NCBI RefSeq assembly: GCF_018780385.1
Contig: NZ_JADMJO010000035.1
Coordinates: forward strand, 82,048-146,047
Reading direction: 5' to 3'
Origin: Hydrogenophaga sp.
Lineage (GTDB): Bacteria; Pseudomonadota; Gammaproteobacteria; Burkholderiales; Burkholderiaceae_C
Length of the DNA stretch: 64,000 nucleotides
This document shows, piece by piece, positions 31,878 through 41,974 of the stretch. Every line of letters begins with the position of its first letter. Position 1 is the first letter of the stretch. The position numbers and the translations under genes were made by a program. The notes beneath the pieces were generated by a model that saw only the letters and a list, made by a program, of their open reading frames with translations, had not been told where the DNA came from and did not search any database.

Positions 31878-33314
31878 ATGAGCATCACCCCCGTCATTCT
31901 TTGCGGAGGCTCCGGCACCCGCCTGTGGCCGCTGAGCCGCCAGAGCTTCCCCAAACAATTCGTGCCCCTGGTGGGCGACCAGAGCCTGCTGCAGCTCACG
32001 CTCGCGCGCCTGGCCTGGTGCGGCAACCCGCCGATGTGCGTGGCCTCCGAGGACCACCGCTTCCTGGTCGCCGATGCGATGGAATCGCAGGGAACGGCGG
32101 GCCAGGTGCTGCTGGAGCCCGCCGCGCGCAACACGGCTGCGGCCATGGCGCTGGCTGCCCTGCTCGCCGCCAGCGCGCCCGATGCCGACCCGCTGCTCCT
32201 GTTCTGCCCGTCCGACCACCACATCCCTGATGTCGAGGCTTTTGCACACACGATCCGTCAGGGTGTCCCGGCGGCCGAGGCCGGTGCCATCGTCACCTTT
32301 GGTGTGGTGCCCAGTTTCCCGAGCACCGCCTATGGCTACATCGAACAAGGCGATACCCGAGCCGACGGCAGCCGTCGCGTGGCGCGTTTCATCGAAAAAC
32401 CCGTACCCGCAGCCGCCCAGGCTCTTCTGCTGCAGGGCAATGTGTTGTGGAACGCCGGCATCTTCCTGGTCCGCGCCAGCACACTGTTGACGGCGCTGGG
32501 CCAGCACGCGGACGACATCCTTCAGTCGTGCCGCCTGGCCATGGGCAGTCAGAAGCAGGACACCGTGGGTCAGATTCATTTCGTGCGGCCGGACGCCGCG
32601 CCCTTCCTGGCCTGCCGCTCACAAAGCATCGACTACGCCGTCATGGAGCACCACGCCGATGTGGCCGTGGTGCCTTTCCAGGGCCAGTGGAGCGATGTCG
32701 GCAGCTGGAACGCTGTGGCGGACCTCAGCCCGGCCGACGACGACGGCAACCGCATCACCGGACAAGGCCACACCCTGCACGCGAGCAATACCTTCATCCA
32801 CGCACCGGGCCGCACCGTGGTGGCCCTGGGCACGCGAGACCTGTTGATCATCGACACGCCCGATGCCTTGCTGGTCGCGCAGCGGGACCACGCGGAACAG
32901 GTCAAGGACGTGGTCGCGCATCTCTCGCGGTTGCAGGTGCCGCAGGCCGCCCTGCACCGCCGCGTGGCGCGCCCCTGGGGCTGGTACGACAGCGTCGACA
33001 TGGGCGAGCGGTTCCAGGTCAAGCGCATCGGCGTCAAACCCGGCGCCTCCCTGAGCCTGCAAAAGCACCACCACCGCGCCGAGCACTGGATCGTCGTCAA
33101 GGGCACGGCCGAAGTCACGCGCGGACAGGAGGTCTATCTGCTGTCCGAGAACCAGTCCACCTACATCCCCATCGGCGAGGTGCATCGTCTGCACAACCCC
33201 GGCAAGCTGCCGCTGGAGATGATCGAGGTGCAGTCGGGCAGTTACCTGGGTGAAGACGACATCGTTCGCCTGGAAGACAAGTACGGTCGCCAGCCCGACG
33301 CCGCCAAACCCTGA
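31878..33314 (+). CDS. manC: Mannose-1-phosphate guanylyltransferase / mannose-6-phosphate isomerase
   Basis: Bifunctional enzyme giving GDP-mannose for polysaccharide or LPS synthesis. 478 aa. N-terminal nucleotidyltransferase with GGSGTRLWPLSR (10-21) and FVEKP-type FIEKPVP. The C-terminal cupin (type II phosphomannose isomerase) runs from about residue 365, with LSLQKHHHRAEHWIVVKGTA and the terminal IEVQSGSYLGEDDIVRLED. It is 9 bp before galE, forming a nucleotide-sugar pair. Confidence 0.95.
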   Translation: MSITPVILCGGSGTRLWPLSRQSFPKQFVPLVGDQSLLQLTLARLAWCGNPPMCVASEDHRFLVADAMESQGTAGQVLLEPAARNTAAAMALAALLAASAPDADPLLLFCPSDHHIPDVEAFAHTIRQGVPAAEAGAIVTFGVVPSFPSTAYGYIEQGDTRADGSRRVARFIEKPVPAAAQALLLQGNVLWNAGIFLVRASTLLTALGQHADDILQSCRLAMGSQKQDTVGQIHFVRPDAAPFLACRSQSIDYAVMEHHADVAVVPFQGQWSDVGSWNAVADLSPADDDGNRITGQGHTLHASNTFIHAPGRTVVALGTRDLLIIDTPDALLVAQRDHAEQVKDVVAHLSRLQVPQAALHRRVARPWGWYDSVDMGERFQVKRIGVKPGASLSLQKHHHRAEHWIVVKGTAEVTRGQEVYLLSENQSTYIPIGEVHRLHNPGKLPLEMIEVQSGSYLGEDDIVRLEDKYGRQPDAAKP

Positions 33315-33323
33315 GAACCTGAC

Positions 33324-34355
33324 ATGAAGATCCTGCTCACCGGTGGTGCCGGTTACATCGGCAGCCACACCGCCGTGGCCTTGGTCGCGGCCGGATTCGA
33401 CCCGGTCATCCTGGACAACTTCGCCAACAGCCATCCGGTGGTGATGGAGCGCCTGGCCACGATCACCGGCAGGCAGATTGCGCTGGAACGCGGCGATGTG
33501 CTGGACACGCCCTGGGTGGAAGATGTGTTGCGCCGCCACCAGCCGGCGGGCGTGGTGCATTTCGCTGGTGACAAGGCGGTGGGCGAGAGCGTGGCGCTGC
33601 CACTCAAGTATTTCCACAACAACATTGGTGGCGCGGTGAGCCTGCTGCGCGCCATGGAAACCGCACACACCGACGACCCCGCCATGGCGCCCACGCTGGT
33701 GTTTTCCAGCAGCGCCACGGTGTACGGCGACCCCGCCACCGTGCCCATCACCGAAGATTTTCCGCGCAGCCACACCAACCCGTATGGCCACAGCAAGCTG
33801 GTGATCGAGGACATGCTCTCGGCACTGGGTGCGGCCAACCCGGCCTGGCGGGTGGGCGTGCTGCGCTACTTCAATCCGGTGGGTGCACACCCCAGCGGGC
33901 TCATTGGCGAAGACCCCGCCGGCATTCCCAACAACCTCATGCCCTACGTGGCCCAGGTGGCCGTGGGCCAGCGCGAACACCTCAATGTCTACGGCAACGA
34001 CTACCCCACGCCCGATGGCACCGGCGTGCGCGACTACATCCACGTGCAAGACCTGGCCGCCGGCCATGTGGCCGCCATCAAGGCGCTGCTGGGTCGTGGA
34101 GAGAGTTTCACGGTGAACCTGGGAACAGGCCGTGGCCACAGCGTGCTCGACGTGGTGAAGGCGTTTGAGGCCGCCAGCGGCAACCCGGTGCCCTACCGCG
34201 TGGCGCCGCGCCGCGCGGGCGATGTGGCGCAGTGCTGGGCCGACCCTGCCCTGGCCCTGCGGCTGCTGGGCTGGCAGGCCCTGCACACGCTGGACGACAT
34301 GTGCGCAGATGCCTGGCGCTGGCAGAGCGCCAACCCCTCGGGTTACCGGAGCTGA
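33324..34355 (+). CDS. galE: UDP-glucose 4-epimerase
   Basis: Interconverts UDP-glucose and UDP-galactose. 343 aa short-chain dehydrogenase/reductase of the extended type. GGAGYIGSH (7-15) binds NAD, the catalytic Ser is in SSSATVYG, and the YxxxK pair is in NPYGHSKLVIEDM. Its last 13 bp overlap the 3' end of the convergent sppA gene. Confidence 0.97.
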   Translation: MKILLTGGAGYIGSHTAVALVAAGFDPVILDNFANSHPVVMERLATITGRQIALERGDVLDTPWVEDVLRRHQPAGVVHFAGDKAVGESVALPLKYFHNNIGGAVSLLRAMETAHTDDPAMAPTLVFSSSATVYGDPATVPITEDFPRSHTNPYGHSKLVIEDMLSALGAANPAWRVGVLRYFNPVGAHPSGLIGEDPAGIPNNLMPYVAQVAVGQREHLNVYGNDYPTPDGTGVRDYIHVQDLAAGHVAAIKALLGRGESFTVNLGTGRGHSVLDVVKAFEAASGNPVPYRVAPRRAGDVAQCWADPALALRLLGWQALHTLDDMCADAWRWQSANPSGYRS

Positions 34356-35326
34356 ATGCCAGCTGCGCGGGCTGCCAGGAACATGCCTTCACCCACGCTT
34401 GCACCGAAGCGTTTGGCCAGCCGCAGCCCTACGTTTTCGCGGCGGGTGTAGTCCACCAGCTCCTCGGCCTTGACGATCTCCCGCGCCACATAGTCCAGGT
34501 TGCCCAGGCCATCGGCCAGGCCCAGGGCCACTGCTTGCTGGCCGTTCCAGACCAGACCGCTGAAGGTGTCGGGCGTTTCTTTCAGGCGGTCGCCACGGCC
34601 TTTCTTCACCACCTCGATGAACTGCGCGTGGATTTCCCCCAGCAGGTTCTGCATGAACAGGCGCTGCGATTCGTCTTGAGGGCTGAACGGATCGAGCAGG
34701 CCCTTGTTGGCACCGGCCGTCATGAGACGGCGCTCGATGCCGAGTTTCTCCATCAAGCCGGTGAAGCCAAAGCCGTCCATCAGCACGCCGATGCTGCCGA
34801 CCAGGCTGGCCTTGTCCACGTAGATGTCGTCAGCCGCCGCCGCAATGTAGTACGCGGCAGATGCGCAGGTTTCTTCAACGACCGCATAGACCTTTTTCTC
34901 GTGCAGGCCCTTCAGGCGCGTGATCTCGTCGTTGATGATGCCGGCCTGCACCGGGCTGCCGCCGGGTGAATTGATCAGCAGCACCACCGCCTGGGCGCCT
35001 TCGTCGTCAAAAGCAGAGCGCAGCGCCGCAACCACGTTCTCCGCACTGGCTTCCGCTCCGGAAGCGATTTCGCCCTTGATTTCCACCACCGCGGTGTGCG
35101 GTGTGCTGGTGGTCGAGACGACGCCGTCGCTGGAGTAGATCAGCCAGACGATGGCGCCCAGGATGGCCAGCCACATGAAGCGGGTGAACATCTTCCAGCG
35201 GCGTGCCGCCTGTTGCTCGCGGATGGTGGCGAACACCAGCTTTTCCAGCGTGGCGCGCTCCCAGGCCCCGCCGTTGTTGCGGTCGTTGCCAGCGGAGTTG
35301 GCCGAGCCCAGGTTGTCGTCGTTCAT
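34343..35326 (-). CDS. sppA: Signal peptide peptidase SppA (S49)
   Basis: 327 aa, short single-domain form. One transmembrane helix at about 47-64 anchors it. The Ser/Lys dyad is predicted as Ser156 in ETCASAAYYIA and Lys208 in GANKGLLDPF, 52 residues apart as in the Bacillus enzyme. LINSPGGSP and VGSIGVLMD are further family blocks. It degrades leftover signal peptides after LepB cleavage. The small Rieske gene follows its start by 13 bp on the same strand. Confidence 0.93.
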   Translation of the reverse strand: MNDDNLGSANSAGNDRNNGGAWERATLEKLVFATIREQQAARRWKMFTRFMWLAILGAIVWLIYSSDGVVSTTSTPHTAVVEIKGEIASGAEASAENVVAALRSAFDDEGAQAVVLLINSPGGSPVQAGIINDEITRLKGLHEKKVYAVVEETCASAAYYIAAAADDIYVDKASLVGSIGVLMDGFGFTGLMEKLGIERRLMTAGANKGLLDPFSPQDESQRLFMQNLLGEIHAQFIEVVKKGRGDRLKETPDTFSGLVWNGQQAVALGLADGLGNLDYVAREIVKAEELVDYTRRENVGLRLAKRFGASVGEGMFLAARAAGIQLR

Positions 35327-35339
35327 GGTGCGTGTGTTC

Positions 35340-35720
35340 TCAGAATTCAACGGGTTTGAGGTGGTATTGTGACCGCCAGTGAATCACCCCATCGAGCTCC
35401 AGCAGTTCGATCTTGAACAGCCCGCCGCGACACGGTCCGCCCCGGCATTCCCCTGTTGAAGGCTCATACACCGCACCGTGCGTGGCGCACATCAGCCAAC
35501 GACCCGTGTCGTCAAAAAAGCGGTCGGGCTGCCAGTCGAGTTCCATCGCCACGTGCGCGCAGCGGTTCAGATAGGCGTGCGGCTGGCCCTGGTAACGCAC
35601 CGCAAAAGCCCGACAGGTCTGGCCCGCGTAGTTCACGTCGAACGAGACCGCCCTCCCCCCGTCGACCAGATCGCAGCTGTTGCACAGCGGGTGAATCGGG
35701 TCGTCGGGCAGTGGCGTCAT
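35340..35720 (-). CDS. Small Rieske [2Fe-2S] protein
   Basis: 126 aa. Cluster ligands Cys54/His56 (RCAHVAMELDW) and Cys78/His81 (CATHGAVY) are intact. No catalytic domain accompanies the Rieske fold, so it is a soluble electron carrier or redox partner. The gene order HAD phosphatase - Rieske - sppA is common in Burkholderiales next to rluC/rne, but here fghA-adhC lies upstream instead. ATG 35720 was chosen because the longer frame overlaps the phosphatase gene. Confidence 0.9.
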   Translation of the reverse strand: MTPLPDDPIHPLCNSCDLVDGGRAVSFDVNYAGQTCRAFAVRYQGQPHAYLNRCAHVAMELDWQPDRFFDDTGRWLMCATHGAVYEPSTGECRGGPCRGGLFKIELLELDGVIHWRSQYHLKPVEF

Positions 35721-35727
35721 GGTGGTC

Positions 35728-36387
35728 TCAGGCGTGCGCTGTGAGCCAGTCGTGCAGTTCGCGCACCGAATGCGCCACATGCAAGGGCTTGAGTTCGTGG
35801 AAGGCGTCGGGCTCGTGCGCGCCGTAGCTCACACCCACGCTCGCACAGCCCGCGTTCAGCGCCATCTGCAGGTCGTGCGTGGTATCCCCGATCATGAGCG
35901 TGCGCTCGGGCGTCACACTGAACTCGCGCATCAGCTCGTTGAGCATCAACGGATGGGGCTTGCCGGCGGTTTCGTCGGCCGTGCGCGAGCCGTCGAACAC
36001 GCCAGCGAGTTCCACTGTGCGCAACACCTCGTCCAGACCGCGGCGGCTCTTGCCCGTGGCCACCGTGAGCCAGTGCTGGCGGCTCTTGAGTTCGGCAAGC
36101 AGGGGCAGCACGCCCTCAAACAGACTCAGATCATGCTGACGCGCTATGTAGTGGTGGTGGTAGCGCTCGCCGAGCTGCGGGTATTTTTCGGGCGGCACGT
36201 CGGGAGCGGCGTAGGCCAGCGCCTGCATCAGCCCCATGCCGATCACGTAGCTGGCGGCCTGGGTAGTGGGCGGTGTGCCGCCCACGTCGGTCACGGCCAG
36301 TTGAATGCAGCGGGCAATGAGCGCCGTGGAATCAAACAGGGTGCCGTCCCAGTCGAAGGCGATGAGGTCGTATTGGCGAGGGCGCAT
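35728..36387 (-). CDS. HAD-family hydrolase, phosphoglycolate-phosphatase-like
   Basis: 219 aa. Motif I FDWDGTLFDS gives nucleophile Asp12 and Asp14. The helical cap follows, then the motif II Thr in TVATGKSRRG, the Lys in AGKPHP, and motif IV MIGDTTHDLQMA. Similar to Gph, with substrate unproven. It sits 7 bp upstream of the Rieske gene and 9 bp after fghA, so may be in one transcript with both. Confidence 0.9.
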   Translation of the reverse strand: MRPRQYDLIAFDWDGTLFDSTALIARCIQLAVTDVGGTPPTTQAASYVIGMGLMQALAYAAPDVPPEKYPQLGERYHHHYIARQHDLSLFEGVLPLLAELKSRQHWLTVATGKSRRGLDEVLRTVELAGVFDGSRTADETAGKPHPLMLNELMREFSVTPERTLMIGDTTHDLQMALNAGCASVGVSYGAHEPDAFHELKPLHVAHSVRELHDWLTAHA

Positions 36388-36396
36388 GGATCCGTT

Positions 36397-37235
36397 TCAG
36401 ACCAGCGCCTGCGCATGGTGGCGCAGGTGGTCTTCGATGAAGCTGGCAATGAAGTAATAGCCGTGGTCGTAGCCCGGGTGGCTGCGCAACACGAGCGGCT
36501 GGTCGGCGCCCACACAAGCGTCCTGCAGCAGGTGCGGATGCAACTGCGTGGCGAGGAAAGTGTCGCCCAGGCCCTGGTCGATCAGCAGGGGGGGCACCTT
36601 GTGCCCGGCCTTCACCAGCTCGGTGGCGTCGTGCGCGGCCCAGGCCGAACGGTCCGCTCCCAGGTAACCGGTGAACGCTTTCTCGCCCCAGGGACATTGG
36701 CTGGGCGCAGCGATCGGCGCAAACACCGAGACGCTCTGGTACAGCCCCGGGTGGCGCAAGGCCAGCGTGAGCGCGCCGTGGCCGCCCATGGAGTGACCGA
36801 AGATGCCCACACGGTCGCCCCGCGCCGGGAACTGCGACAGCACCAGAGCACGCAGCTCCTGCGTGATCCAGCTCTCCATGCGGAAATGCTTCGCCCAGGG
36901 CATCTCGGTTGCATCGAGGTAGAAGCCGGCACCGTGGCCAAAATCCCACTCGGCGCTGGCGCCTTCAATGCCGGTGTCGCGTGGGCTGGTGTCGGGCGTG
37001 ACGATCATCAAGCCGAGCTCGGCCGCCATGCGTTGCGCGCCGGCCTTGATGGCAAATGTTTCCTCGGTGCAGGTCAAGCCAGCCAGAAAGAACAGTACCG
37101 GCACCGGGCCTTGAGAGGCCTGCGGTGGCACGAACACGCCGAACTTCATCGGCAAGCCGATCTCGGTGGAAGCATGCCGGTAAAAGCCCTGCACGCCACC
37201 AAAGCAGCGGTGCTCGCTGAGCGTCTCCAGGCCCA

Positions 37236-37236
<1 letters not shown>
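36397..37236 (-). CDS. fghA: S-formylglutathione hydrolase
   Basis: Hydrolyses S-formylglutathione to formate and glutathione, the second step of glutathione-dependent formaldehyde removal. 279 aa esterase-D family. Nucleophile Ser149 in GHSMGGHGALT; LAGLTCTEETF and the loop TSPRDTG are family-typical. Its ATG overlaps the adhC stop by one base, so the two are coupled. Confidence 0.96.
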
Positions 37237-38342
<1,106 letters not shown>

Positions 38343-38388
38343 GGTGTGTTCGATGGGTTGATGAGATCGCCGTCGAGGGTACCGCAGA

Positions 38389-38892
38389 TCAGTTGGCGCT
38401 GTCCTGCGCACCAATGGATGCCACCACGCCCCCATACCTTGCCAGTGCGTTGAGCAGCATGGTTGCAGCGTCCTCACCGATCTCTTCAAACAGTTCCCGC
38501 TCCGCCTTCTTCAGTGCTTTCGAGAACGCGGCCAGCCACACGCGCCCGGCATCGGTGAAGTTCACGATGCGCACCCGCCGGTCTGCCGGATCGGCCAGGC
38601 GAACCACCAAGCCCAAGCCTTCGCACTGGTCGATCAACTCCGTCATCGCCGCATTCGTCATGTTCGCGCGCTGCGCCAGCACCGTGATGCGCGTGCCCTC
38701 CAGGTCGAGATGGCGGGTGAGGTTGATGTGGGGCAGGCGTGTTTGTCCGTGCCCGGCCTGGGCCATCAGTTCCAGCACGCGGGCCTCGAAGCGCGTCAGC
38801 GCGTTGCCCAGAACGCGACCCGCGTTGTGCATGCGCCAGGCGTCCGGCGCGCGGCGAGGTCTGGACGGAGGTTTCTTTTTCGGTACACTCAA
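38389..38892 (-). CDS. MarR-family transcriptional regulator
   Basis: 167 aa. Winged helix: [20 protein letters not shown], then [19 protein letters not shown] as recognition helix and [13 protein letters not shown] as the wing. The first available start is a TTG at 38892. ATG 38832 would shorten it by 20 residues. It is divergent from an FAD hydroxylase gene, with 31 bp between starts that contain the palindrome TTAGG-CAA-CCTAA, so it probably represses that gene in response to an aromatic ligand. Confidence 0.88.
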   Translation of the reverse strand: MSVPKKKPPSRPRRAPDAWRMHNAGRVLGNALTRFEARVLELMAQAGHGQTRLPHINLTRHLDLEGTRITVLAQRANMTNAAMTELIDQCEGLGLVVRLADPADRRVRIVNFTDAGRVWLAAFSKALKKAERELFEEIGEDAATMLLNALARYGGVVASIGAQDSAN

Positions 38893-38897
38893 AGTAT

Positions 38898-38910
38898 TTA
38901 GGCAACCTAA
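38898..38910. promoter_or_regulatory. Palindromic operator candidate for the MarR regulator
   Basis: TTAGG-CAA-CCTAA is a perfect inverted repeat centred in the 31-bp space between the divergent starts. Its position means a bound dimer would block initiation on both sides. MarR proteins usually bind such short palindromes. Confidence 0.5.
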
Positions 38911-38923
38911 GCAAATAACCGAT

Positions 38924-40633
38924 ATGGCAGGTCAATTATCGATGAGCCCGGCGGGTGAGCCGGACGACGAAATCCGGACCGATGTGCTGATCGCAGGCGG
39001 CGGACCGTGCGGTCTCATGCTGGCCAACGAGCTCGGTCGGCGTGGCGTGCGCACCCTCTTGGTGGAGCCCAAGCCCGGAACCGCCTTCAACCCGCAGGCC
39101 AATGCGACACAGGCCCGAACCATGGAACACTTCCGCCGGCATGGTTTTGCGGCGGAGATCCGCGAACAGGGTTTGCCGGCTGATCACCCGACCGACATCG
39201 CCTACTTCACCCGCTTCAGTCAACACGAACTGGCACGGCTTCGCCTGCCCACGGCCCGGCAGGCGACGGCAACCATCAAGAGCATGGGGGGTTCATGGAG
39301 TGCTGCGGAGCTGCCCCATCGCGTGTCGCAGAAGCTCGTGGAGGCCACCCTGCTGCGCCACGCCAAACGTTGGCCGAGCAATCACGTCGAGCATGGCTGG
39401 CAGCTCGGCCAGTTCACCGACAGAGGGGACGACGTTCAGGCGCACATCACCTCGGTCGATGGAACAAAGTCCCGCACCGTGACGGCGCTATACCTCGTCG
39501 GCGTGGACGGCGCCCGCAGCACGGTGCGTCAACAACTCGGCATCGGCTACGGTGGCGCCACCGGCTTCAAACGCGAGTTCATGGGCGGAAAGATGTTCGC
39601 GCTGTACTGCCGCGCACCCACGTTCCACGATTCATTCCCCCACGACAAGGCATGGATGTACGTATCGGTGAATTCGCAACGGCGCGCCTTCATAGCGTCG
39701 GTCGATGGCCAGAGCGAATTCGCCTTTCATGCGGCGATCCACGAAGGCGAGGACGCCGACGCCTGGACTGAGCACGACGCCAAGCGCATCTTTTCTGAGG
39801 CCATGGGGTGTGGGTTGCCCATCGAGGTTTTGTCCATGCTCACCTGGACGGCCGGACATGCGCTGGTCGCGGAGAAGTTCCAGCAAGGCCGGGTCTTCCT
39901 CGGCGGCGACGCAGCTCACCTGTTCACGCCCACCGGGGGCCTGGGCTACAACACCGCGGTGGAGGATGCCGTGAACCTGGGCTGGAAGCTGGCCCATGTC
40001 CTGCAGGGGCGAGCACCCGAATCGCTGCTCGACACCTACGAGGTGGAGCGCAGGCCGCTGGCCGAGCGCAACACCGCCTATGCCAGACAGTTTGCCGACT
40101 CGGTCGGCCTGTTCCGCGCCACGCCCGAACTGGAACAGGACACCGTCGAAGGTGAGCGCGCCCGCCAGGCTGCCTCGGTGCACCTCAACGCGCACGTGCG
40201 GCTGGAATTCAACATTCCGGGCGTGACCTTCGGTGGCCGCTACGACGGTTCCCCCATCGTCGTGGCCGACGGATCAAGACCGCCCGACGACAAGCCCAAC
40301 GAATACGTGCCCACGGCATGCCCGGGCGGACGCCCGCCACACGCCTGGCTGGAAGACGGTCGATCGCTCTACGACTCGTTCCACTTTGAATGGACGCTGC
40401 TGGCACTCGGACCGCACGCACCCGACACCGAGCCATTCGAGCGCGCAGCCCTGACAGCGGGGCTGGACCTGCAAGTGGTCCGTCACGCAGCCCCGGAACT
40501 GCTGGCGTTGTACGAAGCCCCGATGGTGCTGATCCGGCCAGATCAGATGGTTGCCTGGCGCGGGACGGATGCAACCAACGCCGCGTCAATCCTGGGCACC
40601 TGCGTCGGCGTCCCAGCGCCCATAGCCCCGTGA
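38924..40633 (+). CDS. FAD-dependent aromatic-ring monooxygenase
   Basis: 569 aa. ADP-binding fold VLIAGGGPCGLMLANELG (21-38). The second FAD motif GGDAAHLFTPTGGLGYNTAV is typical of PHBH-type hydroxylases, followed by a thioredoxin-like C-terminal domain as in phenol hydroxylase, TetX-like and pentachlorophenol 4-monooxygenase groups. It likely hydroxylates a phenolic or similar ring. It is too long and different for the HpxO urate oxidase, so I do not tie it to the purine genes next to it. Start chosen at the ATG after the operator. Confidence 0.87.
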   Translation: MAGQLSMSPAGEPDDEIRTDVLIAGGGPCGLMLANELGRRGVRTLLVEPKPGTAFNPQANATQARTMEHFRRHGFAAEIREQGLPADHPTDIAYFTRFSQHELARLRLPTARQATATIKSMGGSWSAAELPHRVSQKLVEATLLRHAKRWPSNHVEHGWQLGQFTDRGDDVQAHITSVDGTKSRTVTALYLVGVDGARSTVRQQLGIGYGGATGFKREFMGGKMFALYCRAPTFHDSFPHDKAWMYVSVNSQRRAFIASVDGQSEFAFHAAIHEGEDADAWTEHDAKRIFSEAMGCGLPIEVLSMLTWTAGHALVAEKFQQGRVFLGGDAAHLFTPTGGLGYNTAVEDAVNLGWKLAHVLQGRAPESLLDTYEVERRPLAERNTAYARQFADSVGLFRATPELEQDTVEGERARQAASVHLNAHVRLEFNIPGVTFGGRYDGSPIVVADGSRPPDDKPNEYVPTACPGGRPPHAWLEDGRSLYDSFHFEWTLLALGPHAPDTEPFERAALTAGLDLQVVRHAAPELLALYEAPMVLIRPDQMVAWRGTDATNAASILGTCVGVPAPIAP

Positions 40634-40637
40634 AGCG

Positions 40638-41834
40638 TCACTCGACCTTCGCGCCGGACTTGAACCACTGCCCGATCAGCGCGCGTTCCTCTTCGGTCAG
40701 GCCGGTCGCGTTGTTCATCGGCATGAGGCGCGACACCACCACTTGCTGGTAGACCGCTTGCGCATGCTGCTTCACCGCCTCGGGTGAATCAAGTCGCACG
40801 TTCTTGGACTGCACGGCGTTGCCGTGGCACATGACGCAGCGTTGTTCGATCACGGGCTTGAGCTGCGCGTAGGTCACGGAATCGGGTACCGCGACGGCCT
40901 GCACCGGCGCGGGCCTGAGCCCGACGATGAGCGCGATCAGCACCACAACTCCGGCGGCCGCATAAGGCCAGGGATGCGCATTGCGGCCGAGCTTGAAGCC
41001 GTGGCGCATGACGAAGAACTGACGGATCGCCGCACCCGCAAACATCATCCCGACGAGGATCAACCAGTTCTGGGGATGGGTGTAAGTGAAGCTGTAGTGG
41101 TTGCTCAGCATCGAAAACAGCACCGGCAGCGTGAAGTAGGTGTTGTGCACGCTGCGCTGCTTGCCGCGCTGGCCATGGATCGGGTCCACCGGCCGGCCGG
41201 CCTGGATGTCGGCCACCACGGTGCGCTGGCCCGGGATGATCCAGAAGAACACATTGGCACTCATGGCGGTGGCGATCATCGCGCCCACGAGCAGGAAGGC
41301 CGCGCGCCCGGCAAACAGCTGCGTGGCGAGCCACGCCGCCACGCACACCAGTACCAGCACCAGCGCACCCACCTTGGCGTCGCCGTTCTTGCTCTGGCCG
41401 AGCGTGCGGCAGATCGCGTCGTACAGCAGCCAGAACACCACCAGGAAAGCGAGCGCGCCCGCGATGGCCGCGGCCGGGCTCCAAACAAACACGTTGGGAT
41501 CGATCAGGTAGACGCTCGGGCTCCACAGGTACGAGATGAGGAACAGCGCAAAGCCCGACAGCCAGGTGGAATAGCTCTCCCAGTAAAACCAGTGCAGGTG
41601 CTCGGGCAGCTTGGGCGGCGACACCGCGAACTTCACCGGGTGGTAGAAGCCACCGCCGTGCAGGGCCCAGAGCTCACCGCTCACGCCGTCTTTCTTCAGC
41701 TGTTCGTCCTGGGGCGGCGTGAGGCTGCTGTCGAGAAAAACGAAATAGAAGGAAGAGCCGATCCAGGCAATGGCCACGATCACGTGCAGCCAGCGCAGCA
41801 GCAGATTGGCCCAATCAAACAGGTAGGTTTCCAT
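40638..41834 (-). CDS. puuD: Membrane urate oxidase (urate hydroxylase) with cytochrome c domain
   Basis: Oxidises uric acid to 5-hydroxyisourate and feeds electrons to the respiratory chain. 398 aa. About eight transmembrane helices form the urate oxidase N-domain (LLRWLHVIVAIAWIGSSFYF at the start), and the C-terminal periplasmic cytochrome c has CVMCH (333-337) with Met ligand in RLMPMNNATG. This matches PuuD described from Agrobacterium and other proteobacteria. The next steps (HiuH, UraD, PuuE, AllC) are encoded within 7 kb. A GntR-type operator overlaps the predicted -10 region 115 bp upstream. Confidence 0.95.
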   Translation of the reverse strand: METYLFDWANLLLRWLHVIVAIAWIGSSFYFVFLDSSLTPPQDEQLKKDGVSGELWALHGGGFYHPVKFAVSPPKLPEHLHWFYWESYSTWLSGFALFLISYLWSPSVYLIDPNVFVWSPAAAIAGALAFLVVFWLLYDAICRTLGQSKNGDAKVGALVLVLVCVAAWLATQLFAGRAAFLLVGAMIATAMSANVFFWIIPGQRTVVADIQAGRPVDPIHGQRGKQRSVHNTYFTLPVLFSMLSNHYSFTYTHPQNWLILVGMMFAGAAIRQFFVMRHGFKLGRNAHPWPYAAAGVVVLIALIVGLRPAPVQAVAVPDSVTYAQLKPVIEQRCVMCHGNAVQSKNVRLDSPEAVKQHAQAVYQQVVVSRLMPMNNATGLTEEERALIGQWFKSGAKVE

Positions 41835-41948
41835 GGCACCTCAAGGCAACATCAAGGGTTGCGACTCACCACCGCGGGCGCTGTGAGTCGACTGAGGGCC
41901 GCGATTGGGCGGGAGTGCGCCCACCTGCTCCGCTGCGACCAAGTGGGC

Positions 41949-41965
41949 AAAGTGTATACAACTTT
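41949..41965 (-). promoter_or_regulatory. GntR-type operator overlapping the puuD promoter
   Basis: AAAGT-GTATACA-ACTTT contains the core TGTATACA (41953-41960). On the - strand a TTGATT / 16 bp / TACACT promoter can be drawn, and the operator covers its -10 box, so binding would repress puuD. The same core occurs at the gntR and ABC-importer promoters. Confidence 0.6.
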
Positions 41966-41974
41966 TGGAGACAA

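Noticed and set aside
32619..34286. 555-codon open frame on the - strand opposite manC and galE
   Set aside because: Same antisense signature; no domain recognisable, while both + strand genes are complete.
38924..40633. FAD-dependent urate oxidase (HpxO)
   Set aside because: 569 aa with a phenol-hydroxylase-type C-terminal domain, much longer than HpxO, and under its own MarR regulator; PuuD already covers urate oxidation.
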